A DNA stretch of 64,000 nt from Methanobacterium alkalithermotolerans (GCF_018141185.1 NZ_CP058560.1:1817501-1881500); one strand, 5' to 3'; shown: positions 16,585 through 26,290, counted from the first letter of the stretch. Notes: generated by a model not told the origin, from the sequence alone. Made by a program: numbers and translations.

Positions 16585-18411
16585 CTATAGGGTTAAAAGA
16601 AAAGTCCATACAAAGACGAATATCAGTGCCAGAATAAATACCAGTGGGGCGAATATCCTGCTTACAGCTACAATGGAACTGATAGTAGCTACAAGTTCGG
16701 TGGCATTGGTAGGCCCTAAAGTTTTCAAATTTTCTATTTTACTTAATTTACAACCTGCCTGAACAACTTCCAGATCTTCAACTGCTTTTTGGGTAGATTC
16801 AACTATTTTATTTATTATCTCATCTGCCTTTTTATTACCCACCGGATTATGTCCTCCGGCTAAGGTATTCACAGAATGAGTATCGGTGGTCATTACTTCC
16901 ACCTGATCTATACCCTGGGACTTTACAGCATCTATGATCTTCTCCCTGAATCCAATAATCATGTTATTTGAGTCTAATAAAATATAGGCCATTTTTTGCC
17001 CGTTAACTTCTATCACCATAACTTTAACTCCGCTTTCACCTATTCCTTCTACCCGGGATAGGTTAACCAGAGGATCATGACTGCATCCCACCTGTATAGA
17101 TCCATACTGATCCAGACATTCAATTTTTTCAACAGCTCCCATTAAATGGAAAACTTCCTTATTACCGGGAAGTACACGGCCGGATTCACCTTTAAAGCAG
17201 TTATGGCAATCAACAAGTATTATATTTTCAGCAGAACACCTATTTTTGGCCAGGTTTATCATGGCCAGCCCCACTCCAAAATCAATATCATCAAAGCCCT
17301 CTGGAGCAAAGGTGGCCATTAAAAGTAAATCATCACCAAAAAATTGAGCCCCTAATTTTGCTTTTTTGTTACCTAACCTTACAAATGTACTGGCTTTATC
17401 TGAATAAGAAATATCATCCAGGGAGCTTTTTATAGCATCCTCCACTTTCACTATTTCATTGGTGGATACCGGATTGAAGTCATGGGTGGAGGGCCCATGG
17501 GCTACCATGGTGAAATGATCAAACTTTTCCGCCAGTATGGTGGGCATATTGGAACCACCGATACTCCCAATAGGTCCGGGATGAACACAGGGACTAATAA
17601 AAAGAGCCTTAATGCCTTTTTTTGTTTTAAAACTCACTACTCCTACTAAGGTATCTATAGGTTCTCCTATTTCTTCAAAAAGCCCTTCCAATGCAGTAGA
17701 ACCTTCAGTGATATGGGAAATAAATAAGCTTAATAATTCCAATCCACCCAGTCCCAGATTTTTACGCATAGGTGATTCAATTACCACTACAAAAGAATAA
17801 ATTGCTAAAATGAGTATGGAACTGGCAATGATGATTTTTAATAAAAAGGCCAGCACACTGATGTAGCCTATAGCTGCAACCACGGTGGTGGATACAAATA
17901 ATACCACAATCAACATACTGATTATTAGGCCGGGCTGGGCTGAGGCTATTAATACGGAATTAAGAAGACTAATATTGGAAGTACCCCATATGACCAGGGT
18001 CCTGAAAGCGAAAATTAATGCAAAACCAAATATCAAGGAATCCAGTATAACATTAATTTCAAAAATGGTGGAAACTGCACAGCCTATTAAATAAATAATG
18101 GAGATTATGCCCATGGAAAATAAGGCTAAAAACATGGATTGTTTCATCTTCATTTTTCTTCCATTAAGGGAGTTTACCCAGGGCTGGGTAATAGCCCCAC
18201 TCATAATGGATCCCAATCCAAAAATCAAAAAACCAGCAGAGCCACCATAGATTATATCCTGCAGTAAGCTAACCCCCGGGGTGGGATCAATTGAAAATCC
18301 AATAGAACCTACGATGAAACTTAAAAAAACCATTGTAAATAATGAAATTTTTGTTTGGGGCAGACTGAGCATGTATTTACTCAGGCCCATTACATTATTC
18401 ATACTAGACAT
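16585..18411 (-). CDS. DUF2070 family membrane protein
   Basis: A 608-residue protein of the archaeal DUF2070 family. The N-terminal third (about residues 15-215) has six or seven membrane helices; a long soluble domain follows, with PCVHPGPIGSIGG near 277, AHGPSTHDFNPVSTNE near 303, a cysteine/histidine pair LVDCHNCFKG near 400, and DTHSVNTLAGGHNPVGN near 505; a last membrane helix closes the protein at 580-607. The conserved His, Asp and Asn in these loops look like a metal-dependent hydrolase site, but no reaction is known. The gene stands alone between a convergent small gene and a divergent fumarase gene. Confidence 0.85.
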   Translation of the reverse strand: MSSMNNVMGLSKYMLSLPQTKISLFTMVFLSFIVGSIGFSIDPTPGVSLLQDIIYGGSAGFLIFGLGSIMSGAITQPWVNSLNGRKMKMKQSMFLALFSMGIISIIYLIGCAVSTIFEINVILDSLIFGFALIFAFRTLVIWGTSNISLLNSVLIASAQPGLIISMLIVVLFVSTTVVAAIGYISVLAFLLKIIIASSILILAIYSFVVVIESPMRKNLGLGGLELLSLFISHITEGSTALEGLFEEIGEPIDTLVGVVSFKTKKGIKALFISPCVHPGPIGSIGGSNMPTILAEKFDHFTMVAHGPSTHDFNPVSTNEIVKVEDAIKSSLDDISYSDKASTFVRLGNKKAKLGAQFFGDDLLLMATFAPEGFDDIDFGVGLAMINLAKNRCSAENIILVDCHNCFKGESGRVLPGNKEVFHLMGAVEKIECLDQYGSIQVGCSHDPLVNLSRVEGIGESGVKVMVIEVNGQKMAYILLDSNNMIIGFREKIIDAVKSQGIDQVEVMTTDTHSVNTLAGGHNPVGNKKADEIINKIVESTQKAVEDLEVVQAGCKLSKIENLKTLGPTNATELVATISSIVAVSRIFAPLVFILALIFVFVWTFLLTL

Positions 18412-18546
18412 ATCATACCTCTTATAATCACGATTTATCAGTGAAACAATAATAATATAAAAACATATTCCTATTTTTTATTGAGCAAAGTACTATATTA
18501 AGTGATGCTGTTTTAGTATATTTTAAATAAATTATAATGCAATTAA

Positions 18547-18624
18547 GATTATCTTATTATAATTATAGTGCCTTTATTTGGAATATCATCTTTTAGGTCA
18601 AGTTAGGGGATTATCTTATTATAA
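18547..18624. repeat. 16-bp exact direct repeat upstream of the fumarase beta gene
   Basis: The sequence GATTATCTTATTATAA occurs at 18547-18562 and again at 18609-18624, 62 bp apart, in the 266-bp divergent region between the DUF2070 gene and the fumarase beta gene. The second copy is about 55 bp before ATG 18678. Such a spacing would place two sites on nearly the same DNA face. It could be a regulator site or part of the promoter; nothing else of note was seen in this gap. Confidence 0.6.
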
Positions 18625-18677
18625 CTACTGTTAACTTGTTATCCCCCTCTATAATAATAAAATCAGGTGATGGAATC

Positions 18678-19268
18678 ATGGAATTTAAACTTAAAACACC
18701 TCTTAAAGCAGAAGACATAGGAAAATTAAATACCGGGGATGTGGTATACATTTCTGGAACTATTTACACCGCCAGGGACAGGGCCCATCAAAGAATTATC
18801 CAGGAAGGCGCCCCTCATGATTTAGAAGGCTCGGTAATATTTCATGCAGGCCCTATTATAAAAATTGAGAAAAATAAAAATTCTACTGATTCCCTAAAAG
18901 TTACAGATGCTGAAATGGTAGCGGTTGGTCCCACCACCAGTACCCGGATGAATCCTTTTCAACGGGAAACAGTTGAAAGAGGGGTTTTAGCCGTTATTGG
19001 CAAGGGAGGGATGGATGATGATACTTCCCAGGCCCTGGTTGAAAATAATGCAGTTTACCTGGCGGCAGTAGGGGGCTGCGCTGCTCTTTATGTTAAAACG
19101 GTTAAATCCATTAAAAATGTCCATTGGTTAGATCTGGGAGTACCTGAGGCTATATGGGAATTGGAAGTGGATAATTTCGGTCCGCTGGTAGTGGCCATGG
19201 ATTCTAAAGGTTCTAATTTATATAAAAAAGTTGAAAATAATATTAAATCCAGAAATAAATCAAATTAA
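18678..19268 (+). CDS. fumB: fumarate hydratase, beta (C-terminal) subunit, class I
   Basis: The small subunit of the two-part iron-sulfur fumarase, which interconverts fumarate and malate in the incomplete reductive TCA pathway of methanogens. The 196-residue form begins MEFKLKTPLKAEDIGKL at ATG 18678, with GGTGA 8 nt upstream; an in-frame ATG at 18636 would add 14 residues unlike the family and is rejected. Conserved blocks are GDVVYISGTIYTARDRAHQR, VGPTTSTRMNPF and GVPEAIWELEV. The alpha subunit, which carries the cluster cysteines, is not in this window, in keeping with split fumarase genes in Methanobacteriales. Confidence 0.9.
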   Translation: MEFKLKTPLKAEDIGKLNTGDVVYISGTIYTARDRAHQRIIQEGAPHDLEGSVIFHAGPIIKIEKNKNSTDSLKVTDAEMVAVGPTTSTRMNPFQRETVERGVLAVIGKGGMDDDTSQALVENNAVYLAAVGGCAALYVKTVKSIKNVHWLDLGVPEAIWELEVDNFGPLVVAMDSKGSNLYKKVENNIKSRNKSN

Positions 19269-19281
19269 GGGATAATATATA

Positions 19282-20058
19282 ATGGAAAAAGATTTGATCA
19301 GGTTGGATAATTATATTGATACCCATGTCCACACCGCCCCGGATATAAAACCCCGTATATGCTCTGATCGGGAAGCAGCCACCACTGCCCGGAATGAAAA
19401 TATGGCCGGATTGGTTATCAAGTGCCATGTGGAATCTACAGCCACCCGGGCATGGATAGCACAAAAATATTCTAATATTCCGGTTATAGGAGGCATATGT
19501 CTTAATTCCAGTGTAGGGGGTATTAATCCCTCGGCAGTTAAAATCTGTGCCCAGTTAGGGGGCAAAATAGTATGGTTACCCACCATCTCTGCTGGAGAAA
19601 TACCACTTGATAGTGATAAATTGGAAGAAATACTGGCCCTGGTGCGAGATTATGACCTGGTACTCTCCACAGGCCACCTGGGGGTGGAAAATATTTTCAG
19701 AGTACTGGATCTGGCCCATAGCTGGAATTTAAAACGCATCCTTATTAATCATCCCCTAACCGGTGTTATTGGTGCCACCATAGATGAACAAAAAGAAATG
19801 TCCGGTTATGGATATTTAGAACATTGTTTTGTGGCCTGCATGCCCCAGCATGATGGGCTGGAACCTCAAAAAATAGCCCGGGCTATACAGGAGGTGGGAG
19901 CTCAAAAGTGCATCATGGCCACTGATTTTGGCCAGACACATAATGATATTCCGGTGCAGGGTTTTAAACAATTTATTCAGGCAATGCTAAATGAGGGAAT
20001 TACAAAAAAACAGATTGATACCATGTGCCGGGATAATCCCTGTAACTTACTTTTTTAG
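19282..20058 (+). CDS. amidohydrolase-like TIM-barrel protein (DUF6282-like)
   Basis: A 258-residue protein with the metal-site pattern of the amidohydrolase superfamily: DTHVHTAPD near residue 13 (HxH), KCHVES near 49, STGHLGVEN near 132, NHPLTG near 155, and ATDFGQTHND near 213 with the barrel-end Asp. It resembles the DUF6282 group of uncharacterised hydrolases. It begins 13 bp after the fumarase gene with AAGGGATAATAT upstream, so the two are probably co-transcribed. Substrate is unknown. Confidence 0.78.
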   Translation: MEKDLIRLDNYIDTHVHTAPDIKPRICSDREAATTARNENMAGLVIKCHVESTATRAWIAQKYSNIPVIGGICLNSSVGGINPSAVKICAQLGGKIVWLPTISAGEIPLDSDKLEEILALVRDYDLVLSTGHLGVENIFRVLDLAHSWNLKRILINHPLTGVIGATIDEQKEMSGYGYLEHCFVACMPQHDGLEPQKIARAIQEVGAQKCIMATDFGQTHNDIPVQGFKQFIQAMLNEGITKKQIDTMCRDNPCNLLF

Positions 20059-20280
20059 CATATATACCAAAAACCCCTGATAAATCTTCATTTATATCTA
20101 GATAGATGGATCAAAATTATGAAGTAATTATGGATAATTTAAAATTAAAAAAAACCGGACCTGATCTTTTTTTACCCTGATAATTAAACTTATAACATTA
20201 CTGATAGATAATAATAAATACCAAAGAACTTGAAAAAAAACATTTTACTGTAATTGATAATTTTCTAATAAAGTGATATT

Positions 20281-20616
20281 ATGAGTGATAAACAAGCACA
20301 AAAAGCTGAAAAGGAACTCAAGGCCCGTATGAGATTATTTAAAAAACTCTTGAAAGATGAAAAAGAGAAAATTAAATTCTATGATGGTATTTGTGGTTCA
20401 GAAATTTTAGTTCGTTTAGAGTTATTCTTACCATCAGATAATCCTGATAAATTTGTGGATGGAATAATACTGTATATGAATGATTCCGGTAAGATAGTTG
20501 ATGCTGAATACTACTTTAAAGAATTAGAAGAAGGTGCCATCACCCGAATTTCTGATGAAGATTTAAAAGTAGTGCAGGAACTATTCCAGGATGAATTTTC
20601 ACTGGAAATAGAGTAA
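20281..20616 (+). CDS. hypothetical protein, 111 aa
   Basis: A small acidic, soluble protein that I do not recognise. Residues 3-31 form a Lys/Glu-rich helix, followed by strands (FYDGICGSEILVRLELFLP, FVDGIILYMNDSGKIVDAEYY) and an acidic C-terminal helix. Codon use matches its neighbours and an AT-rich promoter region of about 220 bp precedes it. AAGTGATATTATG is a weak ribosome-binding site. It ends at a strong T-tract, so it is probably transcribed alone. Confidence 0.6.
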   Translation: MSDKQAQKAEKELKARMRLFKKLLKDEKEKIKFYDGICGSEILVRLELFLPSDNPDKFVDGIILYMNDSGKIVDAEYYFKELEEGAITRISDEDLKVVQELFQDEFSLEIE

Positions 20617-20651
20617 TTAATAATCACCAGGGATTATTTATTTAACATCTC

Positions 20652-20666
20652 TTTTTTTTATTTTTT
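20652..20666 (+). terminator. T-rich terminator after the 111-aa gene
   Basis: Eight T residues at 20652-20659, an A, then six T residues, 36 bp after the stop codon. Fits oligo-T archaeal termination. Confidence 0.55.
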
Positions 20667-20868
20667 AATTTTTAGCTTTATCTTCACTTATTATCTTATT
20701 ATTTTAAGGAGAGTAATGTGTTTGGGGGATGTGGACCTTTTTTTAAAGTTATATAACCTGCAAAAAAATCTTAACTATATATCCCATGAGATACATAACT
20801 TTTATGGTTATTTACAATCTTTATTCATCTTTTATCTATTTAAGATAAAATAAATGGAGGACATAAAA

Positions 20869-21438
20869 ATGCGCAGCTTTGAAAAACTCACTTCATTGAA
20901 GGACTATATACCTTTAAAGAAGAAAGAGGCAGGCGATAAAGCTATTGGACTGTTAGTAGACGGACCCAACATGCTTAGAAAAGAATTTAGCCTTAATTTA
21001 GATTTAGTTAGAAAAATAATGGCGGATTATGGTAATATGCGTGTTGGGAAAGTACTTCTTAACCAATATGCATCAGATAAGCTTATAGAAGCAATAGTAA
21101 ACCAGGGATTCACACCTATTGTAGTGGCAGGAGACACTGATGTTTACATGGCCGTGGAGGCTATGGAATTAATTTATAATCCTAGTATTGATGTTGTTGC
21201 CCTGATGACTCGTGATGCTGACTTTTTACCAATTATTAATAAGGCCAAAGAAAATGGAAAGGATACCATTGTTATTGGAGCAGAACCGGGATTTAGTGCT
21301 GCTTTACAAAACTCTGCTGATGAAGCTATTATTCTAAAATCAGAACCTAATAAAAATAGAAATCCCCATCCTTCTCCTGATAATAATTCTAATAATCATA
21401 AAAATGAGGATAAATCTGATTTCCTTAATCAAGAATAA
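20869..21438 (+). CDS. NYN-domain protein (TIGR00288 family)
   Basis: A 189-residue protein of the archaeal TIGR00288 family, related to LabA/DUF88 and the PIN-like NYN nuclease fold. Acidic residues expected in the active site are visible in LLVDGPNMLR near residue 28, VAGDTDVYMAVEAM near 86 and MTRDADFLPIINKA near 113. The C-terminal 30 residues are Asn/Pro/Asp-rich and likely disordered. ATG 20869 is preferred over ATG 20854 because GGAGG then lies 8 nt upstream. RNA cleavage or processing is plausible by fold but unproven. The next gene, a PLP enzyme, begins 22 bp later. Confidence 0.82.
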   Translation: MRSFEKLTSLKDYIPLKKKEAGDKAIGLLVDGPNMLRKEFSLNLDLVRKIMADYGNMRVGKVLLNQYASDKLIEAIVNQGFTPIVVAGDTDVYMAVEAMELIYNPSIDVVALMTRDADFLPIINKAKENGKDTIVIGAEPGFSAALQNSADEAIILKSEPNKNRNPHPSPDNNSNNHKNEDKSDFLNQE

Positions 21439-21460
21439 TTTATTTACAGGTAGACTTAAC

Positions 21461-22633
21461 ATGCTTATTAAAACTAATTTAGATGAAGTAAAAAAAAGGG
21501 AAACTGCTCTTTTTTTTATTAATGAACATATCCAGAAAAATGGTCGCAGGGATTTATATGATTTAACTGGTTTATCTGGAGCATATTTACTAAAAAAAGA
21601 GGATTTTGAAGTTTTAGAAACCTATGTGGGTCCGGCCGTATTTGAAAAAATGCTGGATGAATATGGAAAGACCCATTTAGGTGGAGAAAAAATTTTAGGA
21701 TTTAATCGCACCAGTGCAGGTATTCTGGCTACTATTTTAGCACTGGTTAAAAAAGATAGTACCGTGGTTCACTACCTCCCTGAACTACCTTCCCATCCTT
21801 CTATCCCTCGCAGCACCCGGCTGGTGGGGGGGCATTATCTGGAATTTGATAATTTAAAAGATTTTATTTTACCCGAAAACACCTCTCTGGTGGTCATAAC
21901 CGGATCAACCATGGATCATAAGGTGATTTCTGAGGAAGAATTTAAGCAAATAATTAAAAAAGCCCATTCTCATCCCGGGGGCAAAATTCCAGTGCTGGTG
22001 GATGATGCCTCAGGAGCAAGGTTAAGGACTATTGTTTTCAATCAACCTTCTGCTATGGACTTAGGTGCTGATTTAGTAGTAACCAGCACCGATAAACTAA
22101 TGGACGGACCCCGAGGCGGTCTAATGGCCGGTAAATCGTCTTTAATTGATGAAATCAAATCAAAAGCCCATCAATTTGGTTTAGAAGCCCAGGCCCCTCT
22201 AGTTGCAGGTATGGTAAGAGCTCTGGAACAATTCGATCCAGAGAACATATTAAATTCCCTGGATAAAAAGAAAAAATTAAAAAAATTACTAAATCAAGAA
22301 TTTGAAGGATTTAACGAAACTCCTACCGGAGTGATGATTTTACCCCGGGATATAGCTTTAGAACTGGAAAAAAGAAATATTGATACCCTTTTAAGTCCTG
22401 ATGATCTATCCTTTTTATGGGCTATGATTTTATTAAAAGAATATGGAGTTATCACCATACCTGCTGTGGGGATGCCGGGTGCTTCTCCTACACTTAGACT
22501 GGATATGGCTTCTTTTGATGGAAAAAAATTGGAATTAAATGAAATAAAAAATATTTTAAAGGGCTCCTTTAAAAAATTGGAAATAATAGCTCCCCACATA
22601 GATAAATCTAAAGACATTCTTTTTAAAAAATAG
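21461..22633 (+). CDS. SelA-like PLP-dependent protein (UPF0425, MJ0158 family)
   Basis: A 390-residue PLP protein of the MJ0158/UPF0425 family, related to bacterial selenocysteine synthase SelA. The Schiff-base lysine is K212 in TSTDKLMDGPRGG, and the PLP phosphate/ring contacts are in LVDDASGARLR near 180. ATG 21461 gives the expected N-terminus (MLIKTNLDEVKKRETALFFI). The M. jannaschii member was reported not to make selenocysteinyl-tRNA, which archaea produce by PSTK and SepSecS, so the substrate is open. It lies between an NYN protein and RtcA, two RNA-related genes, with little spacing. Confidence 0.88.
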   Translation: MLIKTNLDEVKKRETALFFINEHIQKNGRRDLYDLTGLSGAYLLKKEDFEVLETYVGPAVFEKMLDEYGKTHLGGEKILGFNRTSAGILATILALVKKDSTVVHYLPELPSHPSIPRSTRLVGGHYLEFDNLKDFILPENTSLVVITGSTMDHKVISEEEFKQIIKKAHSHPGGKIPVLVDDASGARLRTIVFNQPSAMDLGADLVVTSTDKLMDGPRGGLMAGKSSLIDEIKSKAHQFGLEAQAPLVAGMVRALEQFDPENILNSLDKKKKLKKLLNQEFEGFNETPTGVMILPRDIALELEKRNIDTLLSPDDLSFLWAMILLKEYGVITIPAVGMPGASPTLRLDMASFDGKKLELNEIKNILKGSFKKLEIIAPHIDKSKDILFKK

Positions 22634-22675
22634 ATGATTCATATCCCACTAATTTTTTTTAAGGGGTTATTTTTT

Positions 22676-23689
22676 TTGATAGAAATAGATGGTTCTTCTG
22701 GCGAAGGAGGAGGAGCAGTGGTTCGAATCTCTGCTGCCCTGGCTTCTCTTACTTCTAAAAAACTTAATATAAAGAATATAAGGGCCCAAAGACCTCGTAA
22801 AGGCCTTTCATCCCAGCATTTAATGGCACTAACTGCCCTCTCCTGGCTATGTAATGCAGAATTTCAGGGTTTTCATACAGGTTCTGAGGAAATTTTTTTT
22901 TGTCCAGGCAAATTAAGGGGAGGGAATTTGGAATTAGATATAAAAACTGCGGGAAGCATGGCCCTGGTATTACAGGCATTTATGATACCCGCACCATTTG
23001 CCCCTAAAAAAGTAGAAATAACTCTAAAAGGAGGTTCTGATGTTAGATGGGCCCCACCATTCGATTATCTAAAATATATTACCCTGCCTATTTTAGAACT
23101 AATGGGATATAAATGTGGGATAGAGCTAATTCAAAGAGGTCATTACCCTCGTGGAGGTGGAATTTTAAAAGCTGAAATTTTACCTGTAAAAAAATTAAAT
23201 CCTTTAAAAATTTTAGAACCTGAAATTGACTCCATTAAAGGAATTTCTCATGCCACCAACCTTCCCCTACATGTGGCTGAAAGGCAAGCTTTAGCTGCTC
23301 ACAAAATTCTTGCTAAAACGGGTTACGAGGTGGATATAGCAGTAGAACATAGCACCAATAATTTATCCCCTGGTTCGGGTATTGTGGTCTGGGCCCAGGG
23401 AAATACTCGCATAGGAGGAAATGCTTTAGGAAAAAGAGGTAAATCTGCTGAAAAAGTTGGCGAAGATGCTGCTAAAAATATACTATATTCTCTGGGAAGG
23501 GAAGCCACTTTAGATAATTATATGGGAGACCAAATTATTCCCTACATGGCCCTGGCAGGCGGGTCCTGTTTTAAGATTCCCACTTTAAGCTCCCATGCCC
23601 GTACCAATATACAACTGGTTAAAAAAATAACTGGGAAAGTTTTCAGGGTACACCCCCGGGAGGAAGTGGTGGAAATTAGTACAAAATGA
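22676..23689 (+). CDS. rtcA: RNA 3'-terminal phosphate cyclase
   Basis: Converts an RNA 3'-phosphate to a 2',3'-cyclic phosphate through an adenylated enzyme intermediate. The family begins I-E-I-D-G, and that points to TTG 22676 (LIEIDGSSGEGGGAVVR) with AAGGGGT about 8 nt upstream, giving 337 residues; the ATG at 22634 would add 14 unrelated hydrophobic residues. Diagnostic blocks are NIRAQRPRKGLSSQH, RGHYPRGGG near residue 158, and LSSHARTNIQLV near the end, where the His is the adenylated catalytic residue of RtcA enzymes. The first ATG directly follows the stop of the PLP gene, so the three genes 20869-23689 form an operon. Confidence 0.92.
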   Translation: MIEIDGSSGEGGGAVVRISAALASLTSKKLNIKNIRAQRPRKGLSSQHLMALTALSWLCNAEFQGFHTGSEEIFFCPGKLRGGNLELDIKTAGSMALVLQAFMIPAPFAPKKVEITLKGGSDVRWAPPFDYLKYITLPILELMGYKCGIELIQRGHYPRGGGILKAEILPVKKLNPLKILEPEIDSIKGISHATNLPLHVAERQALAAHKILAKTGYEVDIAVEHSTNNLSPGSGIVVWAQGNTRIGGNALGKRGKSAEKVGEDAAKNILYSLGREATLDNYMGDQIIPYMALAGGSCFKIPTLSSHARTNIQLVKKITGKVFRVHPREEVVEISTK

Positions 23690-23807
23690 GAAAATTATAG
23701 GGGAATATAAAGAATTGTTTTTTAACTGACAACCATTTCCCTAAAAAAAAAAATTAAATAGATGACTTATTTTTCTCTAAGCCCAGGAATAAAAAATAAA
23801 TATCCTA

Positions 23808-24782
23808 TTATTTTTCAATATGTATACATTCTCCCGATATTACTTTACGGAGTGTATTATCATCTAATTCTAAAATAAGGGCTCCGGTGTTGGTTATGCC
23901 TATTGCTTCCCCTCTTACAATTTTTCCCAGCCTTTTTCTTACTTCCACATAACTACCAATGGTGGTGGATAGATTTCTCCAATCATTGAGAATATCAGGG
24001 AAATTACCTGATTTAAATTCTTCGTATGTTTCTTCAAATATCTTAGATAGGCTTTGAACCAGTTTCACACGATCTATTTCCTCTTCTAGTTCTTTTTTTA
24101 AGGAAGTGGCCAGGTGAACCACCTCTGAGGGGAAAATTTTAGTATCTACATTGGCATCAATTCCAATACCCACCACCACATAATCCACGGTATTGAATTT
24201 AGCATTTGCTTCGGTTAAAATTCCACAAACCTTTTTGTTTCCAATAAGAATATCATTAGGCCATTTGATTCCCACATCCAATCCAAATTCCTTTTTAAGA
24301 GTTTTTGCAACAGCAACTCCGGTCATTAAGGTGAGTTTAGGGGCATCAGCCGGGGGTATATGGGGCCTTAAAATAGTAGACATCCATATTCCACCTTCAG
24401 GAGAAATCCATTTTTTACCCCTTCTGCCTCTTCCCCTACTTTGTGTTTCCGCAATGACCATGGTTCCTTCTTCTGCTCCCTTTTCCGCCAGTTTCTTAGC
24501 CATATTATTGGTGGAATCAACTTCAGAGAAATAATGTATTTCACGACCAATGTATTTGGTTTCCAGATCTCTTTTTATCTCAAAGGGCAATAATAGGGTG
24601 GAAGACTCTTTTAATCTATATCCTAAATTGGATGAAAAATCGAATTGATATCCTAATTCTTTTAATTTATCTATATTGGTTTCTACTTCTTCTGGAGAAA
24701 TGTCTAAATTGGAAGCAAGTTCCTCATGAAAAACATATTTTCCTTTATTTTTATGGAGAATATCTAATAATTTTTCCTGCAT
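23808..24782 (-). CDS. birA: biotin-protein ligase with N-terminal helix-turn-helix
   Basis: A 324-residue bifunctional BirA. Residues 1-60 form a winged helix (KLLDILHKNKGKYVFHEELA, LDISPEEVETNIDKL) that could bind DNA. The ligase domain has GRGRRGKKWISPEGG near 116-130, which binds biotinyl-AMP, KWPNDILIGNKKVCGIL near 175-190 with the active-site Lys, and a C-terminal SH3-like cap (GEAIGITNTGALILE). It attaches biotin to a carboxyl carrier protein. The gene lies 23 bp after pycA, the biotin carboxylase of pyruvate carboxylase, and the pair is the same in relatives. The helix-turn-helix suggests it may control its own operon. Confidence 0.93.
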   Translation of the reverse strand: MQEKLLDILHKNKGKYVFHEELASNLDISPEEVETNIDKLKELGYQFDFSSNLGYRLKESSTLLLPFEIKRDLETKYIGREIHYFSEVDSTNNMAKKLAEKGAEEGTMVIAETQSRGRGRRGKKWISPEGGIWMSTILRPHIPPADAPKLTLMTGVAVAKTLKKEFGLDVGIKWPNDILIGNKKVCGILTEANAKFNTVDYVVVGIGIDANVDTKIFPSEVVHLATSLKKELEEEIDRVKLVQSLSKIFEETYEEFKSGNFPDILNDWRNLSTTIGSYVEVRKRLGKIVRGEAIGITNTGALILELDDNTLRKVISGECIHIEK

Positions 24783-24805
24783 GCATTAATCCCCCTTTTA
24801 ATAGT

Positions 24806-26290
24806 TCATTTTTTAGAAGTTTGAACAGATTTCATGTACGATCCCACCGCCGCAGATATGGCTGCCACTTTTTTTCCAGGTAAGAATGTGGATTTTAGAC
24901 GGTTTTCCATTTCCTTATCTTGTGCTATGACTTTCTCCATGTTATCCTGTATGCCTTTGTGGTGTTCATCCACAAAATGGGTGTTAAGCCTTCCTTGTTG
25001 GAATGCTTCATGGTTCATAATGGCTTTATGGAAGGGAATGGTTGTTTTTACACCTAATATCACATATTCTCTCAGGGCACGTTTCATACGGTTTATGGCA
25101 TCATTACGGCTGGGGCTCCATACAATTAGTTTGGATATCATGGAGTCATAAAAAGAGGGTATGGTGTAATTCATGTAAACCCCACTATCTACTCTTACTC
25201 CAATCCCTCCAGGAGATCGATAACCAGTTATTTTACCCGGGTTAGGAGCAAAGTCTGACAGAGGATCCTCAGCATTTATCCGGCATTCTATGGCATGCCC
25301 ATTCACTTCAACCTCTTCCTGGGAACAGCAAATTTCATTTCCAGCCGCAATTTTAATTTGTTCTTTAACCAGATCCACATTGGTGATAATTTCTGTTATG
25401 GGATGCTCCACCTGGATTCTGGTATTCATTTCCAGGAAATAAAAATCTCCATTGGAATATAAAAATTCCACAGTACCTGCATTAGTGTAATCAATGTGTG
25501 TAGCAGCTTTAATAGCAGCAGAACCCATTCTTTCTCTAAGATCTTCGGTCATGATAGGAGATGGTGCTTCTTCAATTAATTTTTGATGTCGACGCTGTAT
25601 GGAACATTCCCTATCTGCCAGGTGTATGGTATTTCCCTGTTCATCCGCCATTATCTGAAATTCAATATGCCGGGGTTCTTCCAGATACTTTTCAATATAA
25701 ACGGTGGAATCTCCAAATGCAGATGAAGCAACAGATTGGGTAGATTCTATGGCCCTTACCAATTCATCTTCTTCATAAACAGTTCTCATCCCAATACCGC
25801 CTCCTCCAGCTGAGGCCTTAACAATTACCGGATAACCAATTGATTCTGCTATTTTTATCCCTTGATCTATGCTGGAGATTCCTTTATCCGTACCGGGTAT
25901 CACTGGAACATTTGCCGCGCGCATAAGTTTTTTAGAGGTTATTTTGTCTCCCATGGCTTCTATAACTGAACCTTTGGGCCCTATGAGTTTGATACCATGT
26001 TTTTCACATTCTTTACCTAAATTAGAGTTTTCTGCTAAAAAACCATAGCCGGGGTGGATGGCATCTGCTTTTGACTTTTCAGCTATATCTATAATTTTTT
26101 CAATGTTCAAATAACTCTCGGAAGGAGTTGATTCGCCTATATGGTATGATTCATCGGCGTATTTAGCAAAGAGAGAAGTTTTATCTGCATCAGAGTAAAT
26201 AGCAACACTATCAACCTCCAACTCACGGCAAGCTCTCATTACCCTTATGGCTATTTCGCCTCTATTGGCTACCAGGATCTTGTCAAACAT
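24806..26290 (-). CDS. pycA: pyruvate carboxylase subunit A (biotin carboxylase)
   Basis: A 494-residue biotin carboxylase that uses ATP and bicarbonate to carboxylate biotin on the PycB subunit; together they make oxaloacetate from pyruvate, the anaplerotic reaction of methanogens. Order of landmarks: VANRGEIAIRVMRACRE at the N-terminus, the ATP-grasp glycine loop KASAGGGGIGMR near 160, ECSIQRRHQK near 229, and EMNTRIQVEHPITE near 287-300 with the catalytic Glu and Arg. The biotin-carrying PycB subunit is not in the window. AGGAG lies upstream of ATG 26290. birA follows in the same operon. Confidence 0.93.
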   Translation of the reverse strand: MFDKILVANRGEIAIRVMRACRELEVDSVAIYSDADKTSLFAKYADESYHIGESTPSESYLNIEKIIDIAEKSKADAIHPGYGFLAENSNLGKECEKHGIKLIGPKGSVIEAMGDKITSKKLMRAANVPVIPGTDKGISSIDQGIKIAESIGYPVIVKASAGGGGIGMRTVYEEDELVRAIESTQSVASSAFGDSTVYIEKYLEEPRHIEFQIMADEQGNTIHLADRECSIQRRHQKLIEEAPSPIMTEDLRERMGSAAIKAATHIDYTNAGTVEFLYSNGDFYFLEMNTRIQVEHPITEIITNVDLVKEQIKIAAGNEICCSQEEVEVNGHAIECRINAEDPLSDFAPNPGKITGYRSPGGIGVRVDSGVYMNYTIPSFYDSMISKLIVWSPSRNDAINRMKRALREYVILGVKTTIPFHKAIMNHEAFQQGRLNTHFVDEHHKGIQDNMEKVIAQDKEMENRLKSTFLPGKKVAAISAAVGSYMKSVQTSKK

